A stretch of DNA of 64,000 bases from Erythrobacter sp. HKB08 (GCF_004114695.1 NZ_CP035310.1:1-64000), one strand, 5' to 3'; counted from the first letter of the stretch, positions 25,868-38,138 are shown. Numbers and translations: made by a program. The notes: a model not told the origin generated them from the sequence alone.

Positions 25868-25894
25868 GTTCTATCCTCGATGCGCCGAGCGGGA

Positions 25895-26266
25895 TCAGAG
25901 CCCGTCGACGAACGCCTTGTAAGCCTTGTCGTCCATCAGCCCTTCGAGCTCGGATTTGTCGGCGATGGTCAGCTTGAAGAACCAGCCGTCTTCCTCGGGC
26001 GAGGAATTCACGAGGGCGGGATCTTCTTCGAGCGAGTCGTTCACTTCCATCACCTCGCCGCCGATCGGGGCGTAGACGTCGCTGGCTGCCTTGACGCTCT
26101 CCACCACGGCAGCATCCTTGCCCGCTTCGAGCACGGTGCCGACTTCGGGCAGTTCGACGAAGACGATGTCGCCCAGCTGTTCCTGCGCGTAGTCGGTGAT
26201 GCCGACCGTCGCGAGGTCGCCCTCGACATCGATCCATTCATGTTCGTCGGTGAAGTAACGGGCCAT
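25895..26266 (-). CDS. gcvH: Glycine cleavage system H protein
   Basis: A 123-residue lipoyl carrier. It starts [20 protein letters not shown] and carries the lipoylation site Lys59 in [13 protein letters not shown]. It shuttles the aminomethyl group between the P-protein and GcvT. The length is standard. It sits three bases after gcvT and 27 before gcvPA. Confidence 0.96.
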   Translation of the reverse strand: MARYFTDEHEWIDVEGDLATVGITDYAQEQLGDIVFVELPEVGTVLEAGKDAAVVESVKAASDVYAPIGGEVMEVNDSLEEDPALVNSSPEEDGWFFKLTIADKSELEGLMDDKAYKAFVDGL

Positions 26267-26269
26267 CGA

Positions 26270-27472
26270 TCAACTCCCTCGGTAATAGCGATGCGGGACA
26301 AAAGGCATTGGTGCAACGCGCGCAGGCAGGCGTTTGTTGCGAACTTCGATTTCGAGCTCGGTACCCTCGGCCACGTAGTCGCTGCCGACATAGGCCATGG
26401 CGATCGGGTGGCCGAGCGTGGGCGAGAAACCGCCGCTGGTGACGCGGCCAACTTCGGTATCGCCGGAGAAGACCAGCGCGCCTTCGCGTGCCGGAAGGCG
26501 CCCATCGAGGACGAGGCCGACGCGGCGCGAGGCGCAACCTTCGCTCAGTTTCGCAGCACAGGCCGCGTGGCCCATCCAGCCGCCGGTTTCGCGGCGCTTC
26601 TTGGTGAGGGCGAAGGTCAGGTCAGCGCTCACCGGATCGGTCTCGGTATCGAGGTCGTGGCCGTAGAGCGGCAGGCCCGCTTCGAGCCGCAGGCTGTCGC
26701 GCGCGCCGAGGCCCGCCGGGCGGATTTCGATTTCCGCCATCAGGCGGTCGGCCAGCGATTGGGCGAATTCGGCAGGGACCGAAATTTCGAACCCGTCCTC
26801 GCCGGTATAGCCTGCGCGGGTGATGCGCAGCGGCCATTCGCCGAAATCGTAGGTCATCGACTGCATGAAAACGAGGCTGTCGGGCACGCCGCGCATGACG
26901 CGGGCCAGCGCCTGCGCCGCCTTCGGACCCTGCAGCGCGATGAGCGCCTGCTCGTCGAGATGCGTCATGGTGATTTCGTCGGGCAGATGCTCGCGCAAAT
27001 GGCCGATGTCGTCCCACTTGGTCGCGCCGTTGACGACGAGATAATAGGCCGGCTCGCCCCAGTGGCCTTCGGTCCCGGCCTCTTCGTCGCCTTCGATCCA
27101 CTCGGTCGCATTGGTGACCATCAGGTCGTCGATCACCCCGCCATCCTCGTTGAGCAGCAGCGTATAACGCACGCGCCCCGGCTTCAGGCTGGAGATCGCG
27201 CCCGGCACCAGGGCTTCGAGCGCTTCGGCAGCACCCTCGCCGGTGATCATGAGCTGGCCCATGTGGCTGACGTCGAACAGCGAGGCGGAATTGCGGGTCC
27301 ACTCGTGCTCGGCTACGATGCCTCCGCCCGCTTCCTTGGCATACTGGATCGGCATCATGTAGCCGGCGAAGGGAACCATCCGCGCACCCTGCGCGCGGTG
27401 CCAGTCGCCCAAAGGCAGTTCGCCCGGCGTTTCGTTCTCTACTTCGGAATTATCGATCGCTTCGTCGCTCAT
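26270..27472 (-). CDS. gcvT: Glycine cleavage system aminomethyltransferase (T protein)
   Basis: About 400 residues. Typical blocks are MVPFAGYMMPIQY, LFDVSHMGQLMITGEGA and the C-terminal VTSGGFSPTLGHPIAMAYV. It releases ammonia and forms methylene-tetrahydrofolate. I chose ATG 27472 (MSDEAIDNSE) because AGGGA precedes it by six bases and because an upstream in-frame ATG at 27523 would start at the edge of the riboswitch. It is the first gene of the operon and directly under riboswitch control. Confidence 0.93.
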   Translation of the reverse strand: MSDEAIDNSEVENETPGELPLGDWHRAQGARMVPFAGYMMPIQYAKEAGGGIVAEHEWTRNSASLFDVSHMGQLMITGEGAAEALEALVPGAISSLKPGRVRYTLLLNEDGGVIDDLMVTNATEWIEGDEEAGTEGHWGEPAYYLVVNGATKWDDIGHLREHLPDEITMTHLDEQALIALQGPKAAQALARVMRGVPDSLVFMQSMTYDFGEWPLRITRAGYTGEDGFEISVPAEFAQSLADRLMAEIEIRPAGLGARDSLRLEAGLPLYGHDLDTETDPVSADLTFALTKKRRETGGWMGHAACAAKLSEGCASRRVGLVLDGRLPAREGALVFSGDTEVGRVTSGGFSPTLGHPIAMAYVGSDYVAEGTELEIEVRNKRLPARVAPMPFVPHRYYRGS

Positions 27473-27478
27473 GCACGG

Positions 27479-27538
27479 TCCCTGACAGGTGGCCGCACGC
27501 TTCCCGGCGAAGCTGCGTGCCATGCCCCCTCTGTCAGG
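27479..27538 (-). promoter_or_regulatory. Expression platform of the glycine riboswitch (anti-SD helix)
   Basis: On the mRNA strand, CCUGACAG (27538-27531) is perfectly complementary to CUGUCAGG (27488-27481), and the second element runs into the AGGGA ribosome-binding site of gcvT. The first element overlaps the CAGAG that closes P1 of aptamer 2 (27533-27529), so the two pairings are mutually exclusive. Glycine binding should free the ribosome-binding site. A nested GCACG/CGUGC hairpin lies between the arms. Confidence 0.7.
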
Positions 27539-27712
27539 AAACCTGAGAGCTTGGCCCGCGAATGGGCAGGCTTACCCCTTCGGTGGCCACGACCAGGCGC
27601 GGCGCTTTCCAGAGTGTCCAAGGTACGAGCGGTCCCGTGTGCCTGAGAGTTTCCGGGGCGGTTGCTCCTTCGGCGCCGCATCGCTGCCCGCGATTGCGAA
27701 CTCTCCCGCTCG
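27528..27712 (-). ncRNA. Tandem glycine riboswitch
   Basis: On the minus strand the leader of gcvT shows two glycine aptamers. Aptamer 1 (27712-27626) has P1 CGAGCGG/CCGCTCG, a GGGAGAG start, the internal GGCGCCGAAGGAGCAA and the 3' signature CTCTCAGGCAC. Aptamer 2 (27616-27528) has P1 CTCTG/CAGAG, GGAAAGCGCC, CCACCGAAGGGGTAAGC and CTCTCAGG followed by GACAGAGGG. The tandem form is the class known to switch on gcv operons when glycine accumulates. Ends are set by the P1 stems. Confidence 0.93.
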
Positions 27713-27792
27713 TCCGCCTGCAGAATCGCTCCTGCAGAAGACGCCTGATGCCCTGCGCGATTGCGTGCGGCCCGTCAATCGCCAAGCAAGCG

Positions 27793-28724
27793 CTAGCCGC
27801 GATTCAGCCACAGGAGATAGAGCGCCGAGAGCATGATCCACGCGCCGCCCGCAGTCTTGAGCTTGCGCGCGCCCAGCCACAGCGCGATCGGGCGGGCGAG
27901 GAAGGCCCCCAGCATCGCGCCGGGGGCAGCGAGCAGCACCACTTCCCATTGCACCGTCCCTTGCCCGATATGCCAGGCGAGTCCCGCAATGACGCTCGCG
28001 GCCGAGATCACGCAGGCCGTGCCGACGCACAGCACCACCGGATAGTGACGCAGGAACAGGTAGAAGGCGACGAGTTCGCCTATGCCGACCGAGAACAGCG
28101 CAGTGAGCGCTCCGCCCGGGATGGCGATGAGCGCGAGCATCGCAAGGTCGACCGGGGCGAGGCGCTCGCGTTCGGGGATCGCGCGATTGAACGTCCAGGT
28201 CGCGACGATCAGCGCCAGGCCCAGCAGGATCGAGAAGGTCTTGTATCCAAGCAGTACCGCCTGCCCGTCGAATGGAACCAGCCGCTGCGTCGTAAGGAGC
28301 GCCGGAAGCGAGAGTGCCAGCACCAGGGCACACACCAGCCAATAGTCACGCGGGACGGCGCGCGCCTCCAGCCTGCCCGGATCATGCTGGTGATAGAGCC
28401 GGTCGGTCCAGCGAAGCGCGCCGAGGCTCATCCCGAAAGACTGGATACCCATCGACACGGCGACCACCTGCAACGGGTCGAGCGACATGACGCCGAGATC
28501 GCGCAGCGCGTTGAAGACAGGAACGAACACCACGCCGCCGCCCGTTCCGCTCGCATTGGCGATGATTGCGCCGATCACTCCGACACCGGGCAGGAACCAC
28601 AAGGCCTCGAGCAGCGATGCATCGGTATCGACCAGCCACCAGCAGGCGGCATAAACAGCCGCGAGCACCACGCCGCCAATGATGCTCAGCCGCGAGCTAT
28701 GCCGCAGCGTCGGCTGGACGGAGT

Positions 28725-28749
<25 letters not shown>
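27793..28749 (-). CDS. TauE/SafE-family (DUF81) membrane exporter
   Basis: A 318-residue protein with about eight membrane helices. Family features include the glycine-rich [21 protein letters not shown] and the repeat-like [20 protein letters not shown] region. TauE/SafE proteins are thought to export sulfur-containing anions such as sulfite or sulfoacetate. The start overlaps the end of metH by 25 bases, with GGAG three bases upstream, so it is co-translated with the methionine genes. A role in sulfur disposal linked to methionine metabolism is inferred. Confidence 0.8.
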
Positions 28750-31339
<2,590 letters not shown>

Positions 31340-31340
<1 letters not shown>

Positions 31341-32386
31341 CAGGCTGCAATCGTGAAGGGTTCGAGGCCGGCGAGGCGCATGTTTTCATCGAGCGTCGGG
31401 ATCTTGCGCGGGGGCAGTCCCTCGACCGCTGTCGCCATGGCGGCGATGTGGTCGGGGGTCGAGCCGCAGCATCCGCCGAGGATGTTGGCGCGCCCATTTT
31501 CCGCCCAGACACGCACCAGCGTCGCGGTGGTTTCGGGAAGCTCGTCATATTCGCCGAGCTCGTTCGGCAGACCCGCGTTGGGATAGGCCATCAGCAGAGT
31601 GTCGGCGATGTCGGAGAGCAATTGCACATGCGGGCGCAGCTGGTCCGCGCCGAAGCTGCAATTGAGCCCGATCGTCACCGGCTTGGCGTGGCGCACGGTG
31701 TACCAGAATGCTTCGACCGTATGGCCCGACAGGTTGCGGCCCGACAGGTCGGTGAGAGTGAGCGAGATCATCAACGGGATGTCCTGCCCCAGCTCGCGCT
31801 CGAGCTGCTTGACCGCCATGATCGCCGCCTTGCAATTGAGCGTGTCGAACACCGTCTCGATCAGGATCGTGTCGCAGCCGCCTTCGATCAGCGCTGCGGC
31901 CTGTTCGCGGTAAACGTCGACGATCTCGTCGAAGCTGACTTCGCGATAGCCCGGGTCCTCGACATTGGGGCTGAGCGACAGGGTCTTGTTGGTCGGCCCC
32001 ATCGCGCCGCACACGAAGCGGGGCACGCCGTCCGCGGCCGTAGCCTCGTCGCAGGCTTGGCGTATGACCTTGGCCGCGGCGACGTTCATCGCGCGCACGA
32101 GGGCTTCGGCACCGTAATCCGCCTGGCTGATGCGATTGGCATTGAAGGTATTGGTCGCAAGAACGGTGGCGCCGGCCGCGATGTAGCTGTCGCAGATGCG
32201 GCGGATGACCTGCGGCTGGGTCAGGTTGACGAGGTCGTTGTTGCCCTTCTGGTCGGCTTCCAGCCCCGTGTCCCCGGCATAGTCCTCCGCCGCGAGTTTC
32301 GCGCGCTGGATTTCGGTACCGTAGGGGCCGTCCTTGATCAGGATGCGCCTGGCAGCTTCGGCCTGGAGTTTCTCGCGAACGCTCAT
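31340..32386 (-). CDS. Homocysteine S-methyltransferase subunit of split MetH
   Basis: About 348 residues, the N-terminal homocysteine-binding barrel of methionine synthase. It begins [20 protein letters not shown] and carries the zinc-binding cysteines in GLNCSFGAD and [12 protein letters not shown]. The start ATG 32386 overlaps the metF stop (ATGA). It supplies homocysteine as methyl acceptor to the folate/B12 subunit encoded immediately downstream. Confidence 0.92.
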
Positions 32387-33312
32387 GCCGCCTGCTCCTT
32401 CGCGCGCATGCCGAGCATGTGGCAGATCGCGTAGCTCAGCTCCGCGCGGTTCAGCGTGTAGAAGTGGAACTGGCGCACCCCGCCTGCATAAAGCCGGCGG
32501 CACAGCTCGGCGGCGATGGTCGCGCTTACCAGCTGGCGCGCGGCGGGCCGCTCGTCGAGCCCGTCGAACAGGCCTTCCATCCAGTGCGGGATCGCCGTGC
32601 CGCACAGCCCGGCCATGCGCTGGACTGCTGCGAAGCTCATCACCGGCATGATTCCCGGCACGATCTCGCCCTCGATTCCGGCCTTCGCCGCCTTGTCGCG
32701 GAACTCGAAGAAGCACTGCGGATCGAAGAAGAACTGCGTGATCGCTCGCGTCGCACCGGCATCGAACTTGCGTTTCAGATTGTCGAGATCGGCCTGCGCA
32801 TCGGGCGAATCCGGGTGGACTTCGGGATAGGCGGCGACCGAGATTTCGAACGGGGCGACTTCCTTCAGGCCCGCGATCAGCTCGACCGCATTGGCATAAC
32901 CGCCCGGATGCGGCGTGTAGTGCCCGCCGCCATCGGGCGGATCGCCGCGCAGGGCGACGATGTGGCGGATACCCTCATCCCAGTAATGGCGCGCGACCTC
33001 GTTCACCTCTTCCTTCGTCGCGGCGACGCAGGTGAGGTGGGCGGCGGCTGGAATGCCCGCTTCCTGCTGGATGCGCACGACCTGTTCATGGGTGCGCTCG
33101 CGGGTCGAACCGCCTGCGCCATAGGTTACCGAAACGAAGCGCGGCCCCAGCGGCGCAAGCGTATCGACGCTTTCCCACAGGGTCTGCGCCATCTTCTCGG
33201 TCTTGGGCGGGAAGAATTCGAACGACACGTCGATATCGCCGCGCAGTCCTTCGAACAGCGGACTGTCGAGCGCGGTACGTGCCTCGTGCATCTGGTCGAG
33301 CGTCGGGTTCAT
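32383..33312 (-). CDS. metF: 5,10-methylenetetrahydrofolate reductase
   Basis: A 309-residue FAD-dependent reductase. Typical blocks are FEFFPPKTEKMAQTLW, FVSVTYGAGGSTRERT, HLTCVAATKEEV and FFFDPQCFFEF. It makes the 5-methyl-THF that split MetH uses. It overlaps the ArsR-methyltransferase gene by four bases at its start and the homocysteine methyltransferase by four at its end. Confidence 0.95.
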   Translation of the reverse strand: MNPTLDQMHEARTALDSPLFEGLRGDIDVSFEFFPPKTEKMAQTLWESVDTLAPLGPRFVSVTYGAGGSTRERTHEQVVRIQQEAGIPAAAHLTCVAATKEEVNEVARHYWDEGIRHIVALRGDPPDGGGHYTPHPGGYANAVELIAGLKEVAPFEISVAAYPEVHPDSPDAQADLDNLKRKFDAGATRAITQFFFDPQCFFEFRDKAAKAGIEGEIVPGIMPVMSFAAVQRMAGLCGTAIPHWMEGLFDGLDERPAARQLVSATIAAELCRRLYAGGVRQFHFYTLNRAELSYAICHMLGMRAKEQAA

Positions 33313-34295
33313 CCCGCGATTGTCCTTCCTGCCTGATTTTCGACAGCGCCCTTTCGCGTGCCGAGCCAGATCTTCACAACAAGTTCTCCGTCATCGAGGG
33401 CAATCGGAGCTTTCGGCTCGTAGCCGGCTTCGCTCAGCAGGGTTTCCATCGCACCATCGGTGAAACCGAGCCGGGCATGGGCGAAACGCTCGCGCAGTTC
33501 CTCGCGCTCGTGGGCGGCGAAATCGACGATGGCGATGCGCCCGCCCGGCCGGGTGACACGCGCCGCTTCAGTCAGCGCGACCGAGGGGTCCTGCGCGAAA
33601 TGCAGCACCTGGTGGAGCAGCACGGTGTCGAAGCTCTGCGCTGCAAAAGGCAGCGAGGCGAAATCGCCCTGCACCAGTTCGACCACGTCGGACGGCAGGT
33701 TCTGCAACTTGGCGCGCGCGACGCGCAGCATGTCGAGACTCTTGTCGAGCGCCACGATCCGCTCGGTCCGGTCGGCGAAGAGTTCCGCCATGCGGCCCGT
33801 ACCGGTGCCGATATCGAGCAATTGACCGAGGTCGGCCTTGCCCAGCGCTTCGGACAAGCGCTCCTCCACCTTGCCATCGGGACTGTGGAGCTTGCGCAGC
33901 TCGTCCCAGTCCTCGGCATGGCGGGCGAAATAGGCCTCCGCACTGGTTTCGCGTGCCGCCCGGATGGTCGCGAGATTGCGGCGGTCTTCCTCGCAGGCGG
34001 TGGCGAATTCGGGGTCTTCGCGCTCGGCTATGGCAAGCAGGCGCTCGACCGCTTCGCCGACCGGGCTGTCGTCGCCGCGAGCGGTCGCCGCGCGCAGGAA
34101 GACCCAGCTACCTTCACGGTGCCGCTCGGCAAGTCCGGCATCGCACAGGATGCCGATGTGGCGGGAAACGCGCGGCTGGCTCTGCCCCAGCACCTGCGCG
34201 AGTTCGCCCACCGCCAGTTCCATGGCGGAGAGCAGCCGCATGATCCGCAGCCGCGTCGGGTCGGCGAGCGCCCTCATGGTTGCCTCGATGCGCAT
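33309..34295 (-). CDS. ArsR-family regulator fused to a SAM-dependent methyltransferase domain
   Basis: A 328-residue two-domain protein. Residues 1-95 are an ArsR winged helix (ADPTRLRIMRLLSAMELAVG, LGQSQPRVSRHIGIL). Residues about 145-320 are a class I methyltransferase fold with the SAM motif LLDIGTGTGRMAELF and the DFASLPFAAQSFDTVLL block. It leads an overlapping metF-metH operon. This suggests a sensor of SAM or S-adenosylhomocysteine in which the former enzyme domain binds the ligand, comparable in role to SahR. It probably autoregulates through the inverted repeat 10 bases upstream. Confidence 0.85.
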   Translation of the reverse strand: MRIEATMRALADPTRLRIMRLLSAMELAVGELAQVLGQSQPRVSRHIGILCDAGLAERHREGSWVFLRAATARGDDSPVGEAVERLLAIAEREDPEFATACEEDRRNLATIRAARETSAEAYFARHAEDWDELRKLHSPDGKVEERLSEALGKADLGQLLDIGTGTGRMAELFADRTERIVALDKSLDMLRVARAKLQNLPSDVVELVQGDFASLPFAAQSFDTVLLHQVLHFAQDPSVALTEAARVTRPGGRIAIVDFAAHEREELRERFAHARLGFTDGAMETLLSEAGYEPKAPIALDDGELVVKIWLGTRKGAVENQAGRTIAG

Positions 34296-34304
34296 GGGCA
34301 GGAG

Positions 34305-34328
34305 ACATATAAAGGTATCGTTATATGT
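34305..34328. promoter_or_regulatory. Inverted-repeat operator upstream of the arsR-metF-metH operon
   Basis: ACATATAA (34305-34312), eight bases, then TTATATGT (34321-34328): a perfect 8-8-8 inverted repeat. It lies 10-33 bases before the regulator start and 70 before the divergent aldo/keto reductase. The AT-rich palindrome with an eight-base spacer fits dimeric ArsR proteins. It could control both directions. Confidence 0.7.
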
Positions 34329-34397
34329 GCAAGCGCGAAACGGACTTGCCCGAAGCGACCCCGCGACTATGCGGTAGGCAAGAGAGGAGCCCTACCC

Positions 34398-35417
34398 ATG
34401 AAATATGTCCAGTTCGGCCGCACCGGCCTGACCGTCTCGAAACTTTGCCTCGGCTGCATGAGCTTCGGCGATGCATCGAAGGAGGGGCACGACTGGACCA
34501 TGAGCGAGGATGCCTCGCGTCCCTTTTTCCGTCAGGCGCTCGAAGCCGGGATCAATTTCTTCGACACGGCCAACGCCTATTCCGGCGGCACGAGCGAGGA
34601 GATCACCGGCAAGCTGCTGAAGGAGATGGCGCGCCGCGACGAAGTGGTCATCGCGACCAAGGGCTTCTTTCGCTGGCGGCAAGCGCCCAATACCGGCGGG
34701 CTGTCCGCCAAGGCGCTGATGCATGCGGTCGACGACAGCCTGAAGCGCCTCGGCACCGATTACATCGACCTCTACCAGATCCACCGGCTCGATCCGAACA
34801 CGCCGATGGAGGAAATCGTCGAGACGCTCGATGCGATCGTGCGCGCGGGCAAGGTGCGCTATGTCGGCGCATCGTCCATGTATGCCTGGCAGTTCCAGAA
34901 GATGCTGCACCTCGCCGAGAGCGCCGGGCTCAAGCAGTTCATCTCGATGCAGAACTACGTCAACCTGCTCTACCGCGAGGAAGAGCGCGAGATGCTGCCG
35001 CTATGCGCCGATCGGGGGATAGCGGTCATGCCGTGGAGCCCGCTGGCGCGCGGGAAGCTCACCCGCCCATGGGACGAGACAACCGAGCGCAGCGAGACCG
35101 ACATGGTCGGCAAGGCGCTCTACGCCCGCACGCAGGAGAACGACCGCCAGATCGTCGAAGCGGTGCAGGCGGTCGCGGAGGAGCGCGGGATCCCGATGGC
35201 GCAGGTCGCGCTCGCATGGGTGCTGCAGAAGCCGGAAGTGACCAGTCCGATCGTCGGGGCGACCAAGCAGAAGCATATCGAGGATGCTGTCGCAGCGCTC
35301 GACGTCGAATTGACGGCGGAGGAGATCAAGCGGCTCGAGGAGCCTTACCAGCCGCATCCGGTGATGGGCATCTTCGCCATGCCGCAGGCCGACCTTAAGG
35401 TGAGCGTCAGATCCTGA
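34398..35417 (+). CDS. Aldo/keto reductase
   Basis: A 339-residue (alpha/beta)8-barrel NADPH-dependent reductase. The catalytic tetrad is visible: Asp and Tyr in NFFDTANAYSGG, Lys in VVIATKGFF and His in LYQIHRLDPN. C-terminal nucleotide-binding blocks (SPLARGKLTRP, VGATKQKHIEDAV) mark it as a YghZ/PhnA-type general AKR. The substrate is unknown. A GAGGAG ribosome-binding site precedes ATG 34398. Its 3' end overlaps the convergent lacI gene by 11 bases. Confidence 0.9.
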   Translation: MKYVQFGRTGLTVSKLCLGCMSFGDASKEGHDWTMSEDASRPFFRQALEAGINFFDTANAYSGGTSEEITGKLLKEMARRDEVVIATKGFFRWRQAPNTGGLSAKALMHAVDDSLKRLGTDYIDLYQIHRLDPNTPMEEIVETLDAIVRAGKVRYVGASSMYAWQFQKMLHLAESAGLKQFISMQNYVNLLYREEEREMLPLCADRGIAVMPWSPLARGKLTRPWDETTERSETDMVGKALYARTQENDRQIVEAVQAVAEERGIPMAQVALAWVLQKPEVTSPIVGATKQKHIEDAVAALDVELTAEEIKRLEEPYQPHPVMGIFAMPQADLKVSVRS

Positions 35418-36432
35418 CGCTTGCGCGGCGCAGCAGGTGCACCGGCACGCGCCGCTCGCCTGCCTGCTCTTCCGTCCCGAGCACCCGGCGCACGAGCATG
35501 CTGCCGGCGGTCTCGAAATCGGGCTCGACGCTGGTGAGCGGCGGATTGCTGTAGGTGCCGGCCCGGATACCGTCGAAGCCGACCAGCCCGCACTCTTCCG
35601 GCACCTTGATGCCGCGCCGGTTAAGCTCGTCGAGCGCGCCGAGCGCGATGCTGTCGCAGGCGATGAACAGCCCGTCGAAATCGATCCCCGCCTCGATGAG
35701 CGAAGCAACCGCCTTGCGACCCTGCGATTCCCGGTCGGCTGTCTCGTCGATCACTTCGAGCTGCGGTTCGAGGCCTGCCTGCTCCATCGCCGCGAGATAG
35801 CCTTCGTAGCGCTCGCCGAACTGGCGCTGCGGCGATTGCGTGGTGCCGATGTGGACGATCCTGCGGCAGCCGCTCTCGACCAGCGCATGGGTGGCGATCT
35901 GGCCGCCTTCGAAATTGTCCGACCGGACCCACTCGAGACTGTTGTAGGGCGAGCCCCAGAAGGCGAGGTTCGCGCCCGCCTTGTCGAGCTCGCGGAAATA
36001 TTCCCACGCGGCATTGTTGGTCGTCGTTCCGATGACGATCACGCCATCGGCCTGGCCGCGTTCCTCATACCGGCCGAACAGCTTGTCGGCTTCCGCCTGA
36101 AAGGACACGAGCGTTTCGTATCCGGCTTCCGCAGCCGCCGCGCTGACGGCACCGAGCAGCGAGAAGTAGAACGGGTTGATGTCGCTCACCGCCTCGTCCG
36201 GGCGGCAGATGACGACCACGGCGATGGTGCCGGTCGTGCCCTTGCGCAGCATGGCCGCGCGCGCATCGACGACATAGCCGAGCTTTTCCGCCGCCGCGAC
36301 GACCTTGGCGCGCGTTTCCTCGGTGATCGCACTCGACCCGGCTAGCGCGCGCGAGACGGTCGACTGGCTGACGCCCGCCTCGGCAGCGACATCGAAGGAT
36401 GTGACGCGGTATCGGGTCGCGCTGCGTGTCAT
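35407..36432 (-). CDS. LacI-family transcriptional regulator
   Basis: About 341 residues. The N-terminal DNA-binding domain reads TSFDVAAEAGVSQSTVSRAL and the hinge SSAITEETRAKVVAAAEKLGY. A periplasmic-binding-protein-like sensor domain follows. Start ATG 36432 is chosen because GGAGGGGAC directly precedes it; an upstream in-frame ATG lacks this. It lies between the aldo/keto reductase and the halogenase/TonB genes, so it probably controls part of the glucan locus. The effector sugar is unknown. Confidence 0.9.
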   Translation of the reverse strand: MTRSATRYRVTSFDVAAEAGVSQSTVSRALAGSSAITEETRAKVVAAAEKLGYVVDARAAMLRKGTTGTIAVVVICRPDEAVSDINPFYFSLLGAVSAAAAEAGYETLVSFQAEADKLFGRYEERGQADGVIVIGTTTNNAAWEYFRELDKAGANLAFWGSPYNSLEWVRSDNFEGGQIATHALVESGCRRIVHIGTTQSPQRQFGERYEGYLAAMEQAGLEPQLEVIDETADRESQGRKAVASLIEAGIDFDGLFIACDSIALGALDELNRRGIKVPEECGLVGFDGIRAGTYSNPPLTSVEPDFETAGSMLVRRVLGTEEQAGERRVPVHLLRRASVRI

Positions 36433-36490
36433 GTCCCCTCCCGGAATGCTCGCGCCCACTTCTCCCGCTTCGCTGCCAAAGGCAAGACCC

Positions 36491-37996
36491 TTAGGCCGCT
36501 GCCGGACAGTAGCGGGCGAGGTAGTCGGGGTGCGTCGGCATGTGCTGGACGAGGTAGCGGATCGAGCGCTCGATCTCGTCGAACTCGCGCTTGAGGTTCG
36601 GGTCCTTCAGCGTGTCCGCCATCGGGTTGTGCCCGCCCATGTTGATGCGCTGCCCCATCATCACCGCAGCCCAGCTGGTCTCGGTGAACAGCTCGTCCTC
36701 CTCGCGGAAGATCTGGCCGTTGGTCTGGAACAGGTCGACCTTCTCGGTCAGGCTTTCCGGCACCTCCATCGTACGGCAGTGGTTCCAGAACGGCGTGTCG
36801 TCCCGCTCGGTCGCGTTGTAATGCAGGATCAGGAAGTCGCGGATGCGGGTGTATTCCTTCCCCGTCAGGCGGTTGAACGCATCCTCCTGCGCCTGCGTCA
36901 CCCCATCGAGCGAGAGCAATGCAATCAGCTTGTTGATGCCCGTGTTCACGAGGTGGATCGAGGTCGATTCCAGCGGCTCCATGAAGCCCGCTGCAAGGCC
37001 GAGTGCGACGACGTTCTTGTTCCAGAACTTCTTGCGGCGTCCGGTGACGAAACGCAGGAAGTTCGGGTCGGCGGCAGGCTTGCCGGCGATGTTCTTGACG
37101 AGGATCTCGTGCGCTTCCTCGTCCGACATGAACTCGCTGCAATAGACATGGCCGTTGCCGTTGCGGTGCTGCAGCGGGACGGTCCATTGCCAGCCGGCCG
37201 AATGCGCGGTTGCGCGGGTGTAGGGCGCAGCCGGGCTGCCATCCTCGCGGTCGCAGGGCAGCGCGACAGCCCGGTCGCACGGCAGGTAATGGCGCCAATC
37301 CTCGTAGCCGGTCTTCAGCGCCTGCTCGATCAGCAGTCCGCGGAAGCCCGAGCAGTCGACGAAGAAGTCGCCCGCGATGGTTTCCCCGTCGTCCATCTTG
37401 ACCGAGGTGACGAATCCGGTCTCGCCGTCGAGGTTCACGTCGTCGATCTTGCCTTCGCGCCGGACGACGCCGCGCTTCTCGGCATAACCGCGCAGGAACT
37501 TGGCATAGCGCGTCGCATCGATGTGATAGGCGTAGTTCATCGGCGGCAGGTCGTCGCGCTGGTAGTCCTGCGTGCGGGCGAACTTGCCGAAGTAGGCCGC
37601 CATGGTCTCGAGGTTGAAGACCTGGATTGGGCGGTTGTCGCCTTCCTGGCGGAAGCGGTGCCACACGTGGTGGAAGGACACGCCGTCGATTTCGTAGCCG
37701 TAATTGCCGAAGGGGTGGATATAGCTGTCGCCCTGCTGGCCCCAGTTGACGAACTGGATCCCCAGCTTGAACGTCCCGCCGACCGAAGCGAGCATCTGCT
37801 GCTCGTCGATTTCGAGCAGGCGGTTGAAGTCGACGAAGGGCGGGATGGTCGCCTCGCCGACGCCGACCGTGCCGATCTGCTCGGATTCGATCAGGAGTAT
37901 CTCGACCTTGTGCCCGGCCTTGAGCCGCGACAGCGCCGCCGCCGCCATCCAGCCCGCCGTGCCGCCACCCACGATTACGATACGTTCGATTGCCAT
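36491..37996 (-). CDS. Tryptophan halogenase-family FAD protein
   Basis: A 501-residue flavoprotein. It starts MAIERIVIVGGGTAGWMAAA (FAD GxGxxG) and has WQWTVP, a variant of the halogenase WxWxIP signature, plus the FVDCSGFRGLL block. Free-standing members beside TonB receptors are common in sphingomonads and Caulobacter, where indole halogenation has rarely been shown. It is divergent from the TonB receptor with paired LacI-type operators between them, so it is probably co-regulated with glucan uptake. The actual substrate is unknown. Confidence 0.8.
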   Translation of the reverse strand: MAIERIVIVGGGTAGWMAAAALSRLKAGHKVEILLIESEQIGTVGVGEATIPPFVDFNRLLEIDEQQMLASVGGTFKLGIQFVNWGQQGDSYIHPFGNYGYEIDGVSFHHVWHRFRQEGDNRPIQVFNLETMAAYFGKFARTQDYQRDDLPPMNYAYHIDATRYAKFLRGYAEKRGVVRREGKIDDVNLDGETGFVTSVKMDDGETIAGDFFVDCSGFRGLLIEQALKTGYEDWRHYLPCDRAVALPCDREDGSPAAPYTRATAHSAGWQWTVPLQHRNGNGHVYCSEFMSDEEAHEILVKNIAGKPAADPNFLRFVTGRRKKFWNKNVVALGLAAGFMEPLESTSIHLVNTGINKLIALLSLDGVTQAQEDAFNRLTGKEYTRIRDFLILHYNATERDDTPFWNHCRTMEVPESLTEKVDLFQTNGQIFREEDELFTETSWAAVMMGQRINMGGHNPMADTLKDPNLKREFDEIERSIRYLVQHMPTHPDYLARYCPAAA

Positions 37997-38138
37997 CTTG
38001 TCAGTCGACCTGCCTCTCGAAGGGACCGCCGGTCATTGGCGCCGGCCGTTCTCCTGCATTATCTTGCCCAGCAACCGCGTTCGCGCAACCGCTCTGACGG
38101 GCGAAAGTGTTGCAGCGATCTAACACCTGCGGGCAAAA

